From: Sorex araneus | Lineage: Eukaryota > Chordata > Mammalia > Eulipotyphla > Soricidae | Assembly: GCF_027595985.1 (NCBI RefSeq) | Contig: NC_073306.1 | Span: forward strand, 160,786,197 to 160,850,196 | Length of the DNA stretch: 64,000 nucleotides | Direction: 5' to 3' | Part shown: one piece after another, positions 23,606-47,948 of the stretch | Position numbering within the stretch: position 1 is the first letter of the stretch | How the letters are laid out: every line of letters begins with the position of its first letter | The notes under the pieces: generated by a model | What the model saw: the letters and a program-made list of their open reading frames with translations, nothing else | The model's database searches: none | Told to the model about the DNA's origin: nothing | Position numbers and translations under genes: made by a program

Positions 23606-26603
23606 AGAGAGAGATTTAGGACCTCAAATCATAGTCAGTAGTACTGAAGGAGAGGGATAGTTTGGAGGGCATCAAGCAGTAAAAGACGGAGGGGGAGGGG
23701 GGGAGTCCGCAGAGTAACAGTGGTGTGTTCCTAAGTCAGGCCGTGCGCCCAGAGCTGTTATACGCAGAGGTTGTTAGTGGAGATGCTTCCAGTAGAAGCT
23801 GGTGATCTGGGGAGGAAGAAACATCTTGAGGGATGCGGAAGTGAGTGGGGTTGAAGTCTGGATGAATTTGAAGTGCTAGCTGCGGCCCGGGCCTGTGAAT
23901 GATGCTGCAGCTTGGGAGGTTCAAACACAAGTGGAATGTTTGTGTGCAAACAGGTGGGATGGGAGGTGAATCCAGACGGAGATCCCGGAACCCCTCCTTC
24001 TCCCTCTGGATTTCCTGGCTGGTACTGGGGCCATGACTTTGCCCCCTGGGGGTGGAAGCCTCTTCCAATTGCCAGAGCTTCCGGCCTGGCATCAGACACA
24101 AGTCACACTCGAGCTACTGTGAAAGACTGACACACTTCGCAGGAATGTTCCGGTCATGTGGTCGCTGACAGAGCAGCAGGCAAGCCGGCTGGGCGCCAGA
24201 GAAACTCCATTCTTGCCTTGGGCCGCAGGTCAGCCAGTGGCCTTCCCCCTCAGGGCATCTGCTTTTGCACTAGGACTGGGGCTGCCACAGTCCTGGAGGG
24301 GCTCATGGGAAGTCACAGAAACCAGCCCCCGAAGCTGCCCCACCCCGTTGCCATCAGGTCTAGCCCCCACTCTCCACCGAGGCTGCTCTCAGGTATCGGG
24401 CAGGTTTTGTCTGGTTCAGAGGGCTGTGCTGTGTCCAGGAGGAAGCGGGCGAGGACCGTGTGCCCAGCCTGGGTGGGACTGACCGTGAGTCTCAGGGTCG
24501 TTTTTCCTTCCCTGGACACCAACTAAGGGACCCCATGTTAGGAAGGTTCAGAGGCCGTGCTCTGCCCACAGTGTCTCCATGAAAAGCAGGCTGAGACATC
24601 CCTTCCAGCAGTTTCCTTCCCAAGCTGGGGTCCCCCAGGACAGCTCTAGACTTTCCTGCCCTACCCCCCAGCCCTGCCCACCTCCCTGCCAAGGTCCTGG
24701 GGCCCAGGCTATAGCTGGCACCCCGCAGGAGCATCCTGAAAGCAGCGGGCTTTGCTCCGGAACAGGGCCCGGAGCAGACCTGCCCGAGACACTGCACGAG
24801 CCAGGCACCCGCCCAGAGCTGCTGCAGGGAAGGCTCTGGACTTTGCCACCTTCTTCATCTGTTTAATGGGACAACAGCAATGCCTCTTCTCATATTTCGT
24901 CTGAAAGATGCCTGTGCCTAGGCTTGGCATTTTATTTTCCCCCCTGCCCCCATTCTTATGGATTTATTCCAAGACTTAGCATTTTATTTTAATTTCTCCC
25001 TTTCTTACGGATTTATCACTTCTCCACGCAATTGACTTTTAAGGGTGCCGCCTAATTCTGCTCTGTGTGCATAGATGTATCATCCGGAATCATTTTTCCC
25101 CCTCCTGCCCTGAATTCCAGTGTTAACCCCCTGCACTCCTGCCCTACTCCCCTCCCCAATCCCTTCTCCCATATGGCCACATAGTTTTCAGGCCTGGGAC
25201 TCAGTGTGATTGTTTCCCAGTTCGTCTGACCAGGTATTCCTTTTCCGTATGGGAAGGATCCAGCTGGCGACCATCTGTCCCTGCTTTTCCTCACATCGCC
25301 GAGCATAAATCACCTTAAGTTTCATCCGCGTGGTCCAGAAAGTCAGGATTTCACCTTTTGTTTCTTTATTTTTTTTAATTGGCGGGTAGATTCCAGGGAA
25401 TATATATGGCACAACTTCCTTCTGCATCTCAGAGACGGGCATTTCGGCCAACCCCGTGTCAGGGCCGTCACGCTTGATCTTAGTGTGAGCACAGGGGTGC
25501 AGCTATCTTGTTCAGACTTGTGCTCCCATATCCCACGAATAAATGCTGAGGAGAGGCACCGCAGCATCACGTGGCATTCCCATTGATCGCCAAGGGCATC
25601 TCCATATCAATTTCCACAGTGATCGTATTTGACCGACTGACGCTGACATGCCAGCCTGTCTGAGTACCACTGGGTACACTGTCACCTGGCCTGGGGAGCC
25701 CTCACCACATCCCAGCAGCCCACTTGGAGGGAGAGCAAGAGACCATCGTCCACTGTGTCTGGGCCTTGCCCTAAAATGAAGGGCCTGGACGCCTGGACGG
25801 TGCCTTCATGGACCCCCCTGGCTTTGCGGTGCTCCCTGGGATTAGGCTCTGCAGCTGCATGGGGTTAGTTGAGAAGGTTCCCTGGGTGAAAGCATCTTCC
25901 GTTGCCCATCCATGGACTGTGCCCGTCTGCAGGGTCGAGAGAGGTTGGAAGCTGCTGTTGGTTTGACAGCGGCCTGTCCAAGGGACAGTATGAGGGTAGG
26001 TGCCACCCGGAAATACAAAGGGTCAGAGCCACAGGGCTGAGTGACGTCATGCTGGTTTCATCAGTCCTGGCCCCCCCCCCCCAATTTATTCATATGAGTA
26101 GCTGAGACTCTAGCTGTGTCCCCAAACCATCTGACCTTCAAGGATTTGGGCATGATTTCCATTTTCTCTACAGATGACAGTGTCGTCATGGTCTGTCTTG
26201 AGCTGCATCCCATTCGGCCGCCCACCTGTGTCTCACCACTGAGCCAGGCAGGGCGTTCTCTGAGGCTGGGAGGGGTGGGACACAGCCCCTAGTGTTGGGT
26301 GTTTGCATTTTGTGGGCAGACATTTAGCAGAAAGGGGGAGGGATGGGGCAGACCCGGGGCTCTGGAGCGCCCCCTCCCAAAGGGGTCTGTGGGGTCTCTG
26401 GGGCAGAGCTGCCTAGATCCCTCTAGCCCACTGATTCCAGAGTGTCCAGTAGTTAGTGCTTGCTGGGCCCACAGGCACACAGCGCTGAGGAAGGCTTTGT
26501 TTGCTTATTGTTTATTCTTTGACTATTTGCTTGTTATTTATTACTCTTGGGCAATGCATCAGGTACTGAAAACCAACACCTCTCTGCCATCATTTGCATA
26601 TTA

Positions 26604-26763
26604 TGGGGCCAGTGGGGCAGGGCATTTGCCTCACATGCAGCCCACCTGACCAGGATGGATCCCCAGCATCCTGTAGGGTCCCCCAAGCACTGACAGGAAT
26701 AATACCTGAGTGCAGAGCCAGGAGTAATCCCTGAGCATGGCTGGGTGTGGCCCCCCCCAAACA
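26604..26763 (+). mobile_element. SOR-type SINE, moderately diverged
   Basis: GGGCAGGGCATTTGCCTCAC, GGATCCCCAGCATCCTGTAG and GAGTGCAGAGCCAGGAGTAA. Confidence 0.75.
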
Positions 26764-27029
26764 AGTGTAATTTGCATATCACAGGTTGCTAATCCACCTA
26801 CTCTCTTTCTGTGAGTGTTTTAGCCCTGCTGCTTCCTCCCGGGGCAGTGTTCCATGCTCCTCAGCGCATGTCAGAGGTGATGGGTTGCATGCAGCTTAAA
26901 CCTCACTTCCTCCCCCTTCCCTAGGAAAGGCTCAGGGAAAGTGGGTGTAGGCATGTCCGTGGGGCCAGAAGGACAGAGTCCTCCCACCAAGGCTGGGAGC
27001 TCAGCGCAGGGGCTGCCGTGATGAAAGTC

Positions 27030-27110
27030 CTCTAGGCACCGCATTAAACTCCACCTGCAGACAGGGAGGAATCCTGTCCATTTTTCAGACAGGGAAACTG
27101 ACGATTGCCT
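27030..27110 (-). mobile_element. Possible MIR fragment
   Basis: CTGTCCATTTTTCAGACAGG and GAAACTGACG resemble the reverse MIR core. Short and uncertain. Confidence 0.35.
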
Positions 27111-27642
27111 CTACACCTTCCCCTTCGAGGTGGCATCTCAGCACTGCAGCCCGGTGCAGAGCGGCCTGTGGCTCCCGGGAAACAGGGTCACAGCTGAAAG
27201 AGGTAGAGGGTGTTTGATGGCCTCCACAAATGCCCCCTGTTCCGGATGTGTTAGCTGCAGAGGTGTACGGGGACACAGCTCCAGGTGGGCGAGGGTGGGG
27301 GCCCCATCAGGCGCTTGTGAGGGCTCCGCCCTGGCTCGGTGAGGATGAAGGGGTGCATCTGCCCAGCACCCCAGGAAGTCAGAATAGCCATCGGAGGAGC
27401 AGCGTTGACAGAGGACATTAAGAAATCCAGGACTCAGACAGGAAACGCTCTGGCAGTGGATTGATCTGTGACAGCGGGCGGGGACGGTGGCTCAAGAGTG
27501 GGAGAGGGAACTTATGATCCCGCATCAGAGGGGTCCACGGCGCCCCTCACTCCGCCTGGGCCCCAGCCCCGGCTCCTCCCGTCCTGACTGCGGGTGTCGC
27601 TTCTCCCCCCTGCCTCCTGACCCTTGCTTCCACCTACAGACC

Positions 27643-41403
<13,761 letters not shown>

Positions 41404-42424
41404 AGGAAACCCAGGAGTGGGGAGGGGGCTTGCTGAGCACTCAGGCCCATGATCCTCCTGGTCCTGCCTGCCTTGTCCCGTGTGGCCGGGACCTGTGTCC
41501 AAATGGAGCAAACATTAGTCGTGGCCTTCACTCCCTTTGCTCACTGTTACCTGCTGGCAGGGTACCTCAGCCTCACCCCCTGCTCCCTGGGTCTTCCACT
41601 TCCAGGAAGACACAGAACACCCCCCCCCCAACACAGTAAAACCTGGCTGGAGAAATGCCGACACTGTGCCTCCCCCACCCCCACAGCTGGGATGGCCAAC
41701 TGCAATTCTTTGGGAAAAATCTCCCTCGGGAAATACTTATGCATGGTTCTGCATATGTGTTTGTGTCTGAACACATGTGCACACATTTTTCTTTTGTTAT
41801 GATGGAGCTCTGACATCCCTTTCTCCAAAGACTTGCTTCAGCTAAGAACATCTCTTAGGCATCCCCAAACCTGCCCAGTTTGGCAGGGAAGCTGGAGGTA
41901 AATGCAGAGATCAAGATGTGGGTCTGGGTCACTTCCCAGTACTCCCCATATTTCCGTGGGGTTTCCTCATCTGGGCAGGTATGTGTCATTCCAGAGGTTT
42001 ACCTGTGGTGTCTTTGCCCCACATCCCAGGATGGGAGTTCCAAAGAGATTCAGGAAACACTCTGACTTGTGGGTTGTGCCATGATTCTAAGAAGAGCGCG
42101 ACTCTGCTTCAGAGCGGGGGCGGAGGGTTGAGTGCCAGGGAACAGATGTCTAATCTGCTAAAGAAGCTAAAGGTTCTTCTTGATTTTTCTGATTTAGGAG
42201 TCAAGTTGACAGTTATGGCCAAAACCTAGTTTTCTCTTGGTCAGATGAAAATAATCCCTGTTGAGTATAAGACATATACCTGTTCTCCTGTCCTCTCTAC
42301 TCCTTCCACTTGAAATCCCAGCAAGCACCTTAGTATGGAACATTCCTTCATTTCTCCTCCGTGGAACACTCATTCTCGTCACACCCTGAGCTGAGTTTTG
42401 GTCAGCTTCCATCCTTTCAGCCAA

Positions 42425-42500
42425 CTATTCATCCATGTGTTGCTCCATCTACTCACCCATTCATCCAGCCAACCAGCCATTCACCTACCACTCACCCAAA
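42425..42500. repeat. SLC34A2: Imperfect CCAT/CCA-rich tandem tract in the copy A 3'UTR
   Basis: Repeated TTCATCCA, CACCCATTCATCCAGCC and CACCTACCACTCACCC words. Confidence 0.55.
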
Positions 42501-43196
42501 CTTTTCTGAGAAAGTAGAAAGAGAGGCAGGGCTGTAAGCCATGGAACTAAGGTCTTCAAGCAACAGTAGGGCTCTCGCATGTTCATGGGCTCTGGCGGTT
42601 TGCTCCTTCCTGTCCCAAATGCCTTCTCTGTGCCTTTCAGAGCCTCCTATCACATTCACGGCTCCTTCTTACTCCCCTGCTCTTTCCCCTCTACAATCCA
42701 AATTCTCTCACAAGTGATGGAGTTTCAATTGTGTCCCAGAAAAGGGTGTTAGAGTGCAGACCCTAAGACCCAGTGCTCCCCCAAGCCCTAGATTGCCCAT
42801 AATCTTTATAGGTTGGGGATACCAAACTGAGCCCTCCTCTGCCTGTGTAGATACCAATTCCCCAACAGAGCCATTTGTACTCCATATTTATAGTCACGCG
42901 CCTGTACAGCGTTTTCCTAAGTTATACAGTATATAGTAGTTTTATCGTGTTCTCATTTGGAAATGAGGCCGGGTTCTACTCTGAAATGTAAAGAAAAGCA
43001 AAGCCCCCTTTCTCTGTTTTGTAATTCTGCCCCCTCGCTTCGCCCAGCCACGCTCCATGCTCAGGCCACATGCTCTGTACATATATATAAGTTAAACCTG
43101 GGTTGGGCCGCTGCCTTCTGTACTGATGTTTTTTAAAAAATCAGATCCATGTACCTGTGTTGATTGTATTTTTTTTACTGGTTGTGGGAAGGGAGA

Positions 43197-43202
43197 AATA
43201 AA
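43197..43202 (+). terminator. SLC34A2: Polyadenylation signal AATAAA, copy A
   Basis: Canonical AATAAA in GAGAAATAAAAAATG, followed by a GT/G-rich stretch (43246-43268) that could serve as the downstream element. The cleavage site would be near 43220. Confidence 0.55.
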
Positions 43203-43680
43203 AAATGATCAAACCCAGAAAGACTGATGCTTCCAATTACAGGGGAACGGTGGGGGGGGGGGAGGGTTTCCTGGATCTGCTTCCTAAAAGTGTGAGGGCC
43301 CTTGGCCTCAGTCATCATCACCATCCTCACTCCCAGCCAGGGCAGCTACATCACTGGGAGCCCCAGCAGCAATACGTATGTGTGTGTTGAAGGAGAGCGG
43401 GTTTTAATAACAGGGACTCAAAATACGAGATTTTCTTTCATACTTTCTCTTTAAAGGTATGCAAAGTGAACAAAATGTTAGATTTAAATTATTGGAATGA
43501 TTTTTAGCATTCACCTTTCTATTGTAGAATGTCAGCATCACACTCAACATAAGAGCTTCTAACGCTTATGTCACTCATTTTGTGCGACTCATTTTGAAGC
43601 TCTGCTGAAACTGCACATAATGAACTTGGTGTTTTTTCATTTGTTTCTTGCTATGTGGGCTTTTTACTAACTCTACTGAT

Positions 43681-43890
43681 TATGTCGTGTCACTGTCCTG
43701 TTGTTCATCAATTTGCTCCAATGTGCACCAGTAACGTCTCCATTGTTACTGTTTTTAGAATATTGAATATGCCACGGGTGGCTTGCCAGGCTGTGCCGTG
43801 CTCTCTGAGAGGGACGGAGAAATCGAACACAGGTCAGCTGCGTGTAAGGCAAATGCCTACCAGCTGTGCTATCGCTCCAGTCCTCCAAAA
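43681..43890 (-). mobile_element. Type 2 SINE with target-site duplication
   Basis: GTCACTGTCCTGTTGTTCAT (antisense CAGTGA tail) through GTAACGTCTCCATTGTTACT to GCTATCGCTCCAGTCC. AACTCTACTGAT lies on both sides (43668 and 43891). Confidence 0.85.
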
Positions 43891-44494
43891 AACTCTACTG
43901 ATAGTAAGAGGAAAGGGAAGGGAAGCAGAAGTGAGGTTTTCCCTTTCCTCCTGTAGCAGCAAGAAGGAAACCAACACAAGTGATAAAGGATCTGATAGGT
44001 TTCTTGTTTCTTTTCTTCCTTTTGTTAGCTTTCTATTGCATTGAATGAAAGTTCTGGGTTGCATGAGAAGTGTGGGGTCTTGGGTTGTCAGTTCCCTCTG
44101 CTTGCTCATCTGTAGATCGACCAGATCTACAGATCCACTTGTATCTATCTTGCTGTATTCATGGACTTAGGAGGCCTGGTGAATGCTTCTGTGAGGGGGA
44201 AAGAAACGGTGCCTGCTTGCTCCATGCTCAAGTTCAGTCTGTGCTCTGCTTTCTCATTGGACTTGACTTAAAAAGCACAAGTTAAAAGGTAAAATAGGAA
44301 GTTTCGGGATAGCAGAGAAGTCAAAAATAAGATCATTATAATTTTGGGGGTCCTATGTGCTTACATAACCAAGAAACTGGCCCTGTCCACCACCCCTATC
44401 AGTCCAATAAAAGTTAATTCAGGAGCACTAAATTAATTGAAGAAAAATACATGGTAAGAAAAGCAGTGGAAGGAAGGTCTTGGGCATCCCTTAC

Positions 44495-44585
44495 AGTCAC
44501 TCCAGCCAGGAATGATTCCAGAGTGCAGAGCCAGGAGTAACTCCTGAGCACAGCTGGGTGTGCCCCTCCCCCCCAAAAAAAGGAA
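44495..44585 (+). mobile_element. SINE 3' fragment
   Basis: GAGTGCAGAGCCAGGAGTAA, CTCCTGAGCACAGCTGGGTG and an A-rich end; the head is absent. Confidence 0.5.
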
Positions 44586-44814
44586 AAAGAATAAAGAGAC
44601 TCTTTCTGAAGTTCTTGAGTGTGGCCCAACAGTCAAAAAAATTTAAAACAAGAAAGAGTGGTAGGCAGATCTACTCCATTTCATGGGAACTCCTGTGTAT
44701 ACAGAGCACAAAGACATTATTAAAATGTCTGGGGCCAGACCTTACACGTGTCTGACCTTAGGTTTGGTCCCTGGCACTGGATATAAAACCCCCAAGCCAT
44801 AAAAAGTAGCTGGG

Positions 44815-45145
44815 ATGGAGAGAGGAGCACTGAATAAATGATGGCTGGAGGGATCTCTCAGGATGGTAGATGATGCATGTTGAAAGTAGACTATGGACCA
44901 AACATGATGGCTGCTTGCTACCTGTATTGCAAACCATAACACCCAAAAGGACAGAGAGAGTAAGAGGGATTGTGCCTGTCACAGAGGCAGGAGGTGGGAA
45001 GGGGTGGGGGTGGCGGGAGGGATGCTCCGAACATTGGGCACTGGTGGAGGGATGGGTACTTGAACATTGTATGACTGAAATGCAATCATGAAAGTCTGTA
45101 AGTCTGTAAATGTATCTCACGATGATTCATTAAAATAAATTTTTT
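44815..45145 (+). mobile_element. L1 3' terminal fragment
   Basis: Shares GGACCAAACATGATGG, CACTGGTGGAGGGATGGGT and the GATTCATTAAAATAAAT tail with the element at 5779-6614, but is shorter. A SINE 3' fragment follows at 45150-45215. Confidence 0.78.
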
Positions 45146-45654
45146 TCTCTGAGCACAGAGCCAGGATTAAGCCCTAACTAAGCACTGCCGGATATGGCAC
45201 AAAACAAATAAAAAACAATAAAATAAAATATTAACCCTCCTTCCTTGGTAGAAGAGAAACTTCTGGTCCTGTGACAGGGCAGAGGCCAGGGACAGTCTCT
45301 TACATAGGCTCATGCACCCAGCTGACCAGAGGGTGCCCTTCTTACAACCAGGGAATGACCTCTGAGCGGAGCCCTAAATCTCTGGTGCTCCCATCCTGGG
45401 GACTCGGTCAAGGGCATGGCAGGTAAGCTGTCGGCCCTAGGCAGCCCTGCCCTGGTGAGGAGCCCCTGGAGGAATGTAGGGTGCACTGGGAAATGCCAAG
45501 CCCCACATTCTGGCCTTGCCCCATATCCATGTCTCCCCGAGAACTGCAGGGTTTCCCTTGAGCAGGGCTCTCTCGTGCAGCAGGGGCTCTCAATTGAAGC
45601 AAACTCTTCGGGAGGGTAGAGCCTCAACTCAACACAAAGACCAGAGTGCGCGGG

Positions 45655-45705
45655 CACGTGTGTGCGTGTGTGTGCGCGTGCGCGCGCACGAGTGCGTGCA
45701 CGTGT
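45655..45705. repeat. Alternating purine-pyrimidine (GT/GC) tract
   Basis: GTGTGTGCGTGTGTGTGCGC and following bases alternate purine and pyrimidine almost perfectly for about 50 bases, between the two genes. Confidence 0.85.
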
Positions 45706-45741
45706 AGGCACCTTTGAGAAGCTGCAAAAGAACAGCAAAGT

Positions 45742-45922
45742 GGGGCTGGAGCGATAACAGCGGGTAGGGTAGGGCATTTGCGTTGCTCGTGGCCAACCCA
45801 GGTTCGATTCCCAGCATCCCATATGGTCCTCCAAGCACCGCCAGGAGTGATTTCTGAGTGCAGAGCCAGAAGTAACCGCTGAACATTGCCGGGTGTGACC
45901 CAAAAAGAAAAAAAAAAACAAC
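45742..45922 (+). mobile_element. SOR-type SINE, young
   Basis: GGGGCTGGAGCGATAACAGC to GCCGGGTGTGACCCAAAAAG and poly(A). Short AACAGCAAAG repeats at 45731 and 45922 are the likely duplication. Confidence 0.9.
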
Positions 45923-46189
45923 AGCAAAGCAAGAGGGTGACAGCACCACTGGAGTGGACACCTGGGGGGCCCTCCAGACCATTCTGTCCCTTCAGGTCTC
46001 TTTAGGCATCACCCAGCCCCGCAGAGGGATTCTTCTTCCACGACCTCAGTGCTCCCCTTCTGGCGCCATGTGACTGCTCTGCTTATCCCCACCTACCTGT
46101 CAGCCCCCAGTTCAGGGTGACAAAGTGCATCTTACCCACTCCAGACCCCACAGGCCATGTCGAGTGGCGCATCACTTCACTTGCCTCTT

Positions 46190-46326
46190 TTGTTTATGGG
46201 CCACACCCCAGGATCGTTCAGGAATTACTCCAGGCTGTGCTTGGGGGATCATATGGGATGCAGGGGATGGAACCTGGGTCAGCTGAGCGCAAGGCAAATG
46301 CCCTCTCCGCTGGACTCCAGCCCCCA
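46190..46326 (-). mobile_element. SOR-type SINE, shortened
   Basis: TATGGGCCACACCCCAGGAT, GATCATATGGGATGCAGGGG and CCGCTGGACTCCAGCCCCC. Confidence 0.72.
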
Positions 46327-46834
46327 CTTGCCTCTTTAACATCAAGGGGGTGGAGGGGAAGGGAGGAAAGGGTCTCCTGCCCATGCCTCTGGGGTGACAG
46401 ATTCATGCACTGCTTGGAATTGAGACCACTTTAATACTCCTAGCCTCACACCAAACCTGGACCCTGTTCCCTTTCCCCCGGTGTAAATATGAACTGTCTT
46501 CACTTCTGCCTCTAGGATGGGCAGAAGGAATGTAATGGTGGCACACTAGTGGCCTGAGAGAGGGGACATGTGGCACCTCCCTTTCCCTTCCCCTTCCCAA
46601 ACCTTCCATTTCCACCCTTCAGGGACTCCGTGTTCCTCTTCCGTTCTCATTCAGGAACAGTAGCTCTAGTTTGGACCTGATTTCATCCCTGTTCTAGACA
46701 ACCCAGACAGCTTGTGTTTGCCCACCATGCTTGCCCCTTCTCTCAGCCTTCTGAAGAGCAGTTAGAGGCAGGATCCCTTCCCTTCCAACTCCCCACCTCC
46801 AAAGACTAAGTACCAGCTTCCGTGTCCAGTCTTG

Positions 46835-46840
46835 TTTATT
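46835..46840 (-). terminator. Possible polyadenylation signal of copy B
   Basis: TTTATT on the + strand (AATAAA on the minus strand), about 550 bases past the copy B stop and the first good candidate I found. The implied 3'UTR (47390-46820) does not resemble that of copy A. Confidence 0.35.
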
Positions 46841-47390
46841 TGTCCACCTATTAGAGACTTGATGTTAAGCTTAAAAGCTTAAGAGCCCTGGTCAGTTCCC
46901 AGCGCCCAGATCAATTCCATAATTGAAGTTGTAATTATGTAATTAGTAACCTTACTAAGCTTACTACCGAAAGCAGTTGGACCTTCTGCTGTAATACGTG
47001 GTTGTGAAGACGAATCTGGAAAGCTTGAAAAGAAAACAAAAATCTCCCAACCCCCCCTCCCTAACCCCGGGCATTTCCTTCAGAAAATATTGGCTTGAGA
47101 CTAAATCTGGGTCCCATTGGCCATTCCAGTTGTGTGCTGGGTGGGAGTGACCATCCCCCTGGGCAGTGTCCCTGTCTAACCTCTCCCCGGGGACTCTGCG
47201 CTGCCCTGGGGGTGGGGAGTCGCCATCACAGCACCAGGCTGGTTGGTAGTCTAAGCTAAAGGTGAGTCGGGGTTGATGTCAGCCCCATTTCTCAGTGGGG
47301 AACAAAGCCCTGCGAGGGGAGAGATGAGCAGGACAGGGATGAGACTGCTGTCCTGAGTGACCAGGGTGCCCGACCGCCTCTGGGCTGCTC

Positions 47391-47948
47391 TTACAAAGCT
47401 GTGTTGTGCAGGATAGTGCTCGTGTCCAGGCTTCTCACTTGGGACAAGGGAATCCCATCTGGAGCCTCTTTGCTCATGGCCAAGTTATCCACGCCCGTGG
47501 AGCTCTTGCTGGGCTCTCCCTGCACCTCCTCCAGCTTCTCACAGCACCTGTGGCCACGCTTCTGGAGGCAGCTGGTGAGCCTGGACACCACCTCATCCCA
47601 GGGCTTCAGCGAGTGCAGCCACAGGGGTAGAAAGTCCCAGTTCTGGAGCTTCTTGGGCAGGAGCCCTGGGCAGCGGGACTGCAAGAGCCCGATGACCACC
47701 GCCAGCACGACCACAAGGATGATGGGCACTCCCACGGCCACCAGCACCTGCCAGCCCGCCAGCGAGAGCCCGAACACGGCCAGCGGGATCAGGAAGAAGA
47801 AGACGATGATGTAGACAACAGCAAACCAGCGGTACTGGGCAGAGATGTTGCCCAGCCCCTTGGCCAGGTGGATGGGCAGGCGGGTGAACGGGATGGGGTA
47901 CCACAGCAGGAGGCCAGAGATGTTGAAGAAAAAGTGGCACAGGGCGAT
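47391..47948 (-). CDS. Copy B exon 13 (short tail without cysteine cluster)
   Basis: Acceptor GTGTTGCAG; stop TAA at 47393-47391. Encodes 185 residues against 208 in copy A. The membrane part aligns throughout and keeps KKLQNW. The tail goes straight from [11 protein letters not shown] to EKLEE, skipping about 22 residues of the cysteine cluster in frame. The end, HNTAL, keeps the T-A-L terminus. Confidence 0.95.
   Translation of the reverse strand: MALCHFFFNISGLLLWYPIPFTRLPIHLAKGLGNISAQYRWFAVVYIIVFFFLIPLAVFGLSLAGWQVLVAVGVPIILVVVLAVVIGLLQSRCPGLLPKKLQNWDFLPLWLHSLKPWDEVVSRLTSCLQKRGHRCCEKLEEVQGEPSKSSTGVDNLAMSKEAPDGIPLSQVRSLDTSTILHNTAL

Larger units (their letters stand above)
17372..27639 (+). 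other. SLC34A2: Intron 1 of SLC34A2 copy A (putative)
   Basis: Ten kilobases without a recognisable coding exon. It holds a TTA-rich tract (17.62 kb), MIR and MER5A relics (20.3 and 22.5-22.9 kb), five SINE-derived pieces (20.96, 21.59, 23.42, 26.60 kb and fragments) and otherwise unique sequence. Stretches at 19084-19160 and 19910-20060 recur in inverted orientation upstream of copy B, so they belong to the duplicated block. The acceptor is CACCTACAG at 27631-27639. Confidence 0.55.
41404..43225 (+). other. SLC34A2: 3'UTR of SLC34A2 copy A
   Basis: About 1.8 kb from the stop to just beyond AATAAA at 43197-43202; the human 3'UTR is of similar size. It is free of SINEs, unlike its surroundings, which fits a transcribed, constrained exon. 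No inverted match was seen beside copy B, so homology between the genes ends near the stop codons. Confidence 0.6.
43226..46830. other. Spacer between the convergent genes
   Basis: Holds SINEs, an L1 end and the GT/GC tract, with no gene recognised. The two 3' ends point at each other across it. Confidence 0.6.

Noticed and set aside
27487-27642. Earlier in-frame ATG at 27487 as start of copy A
   Set aside because: It lies in the intron before the acceptor at 27637-27639. The ATG at 27643 has the family N-terminus and good context, and the upstream frame has no homologue.
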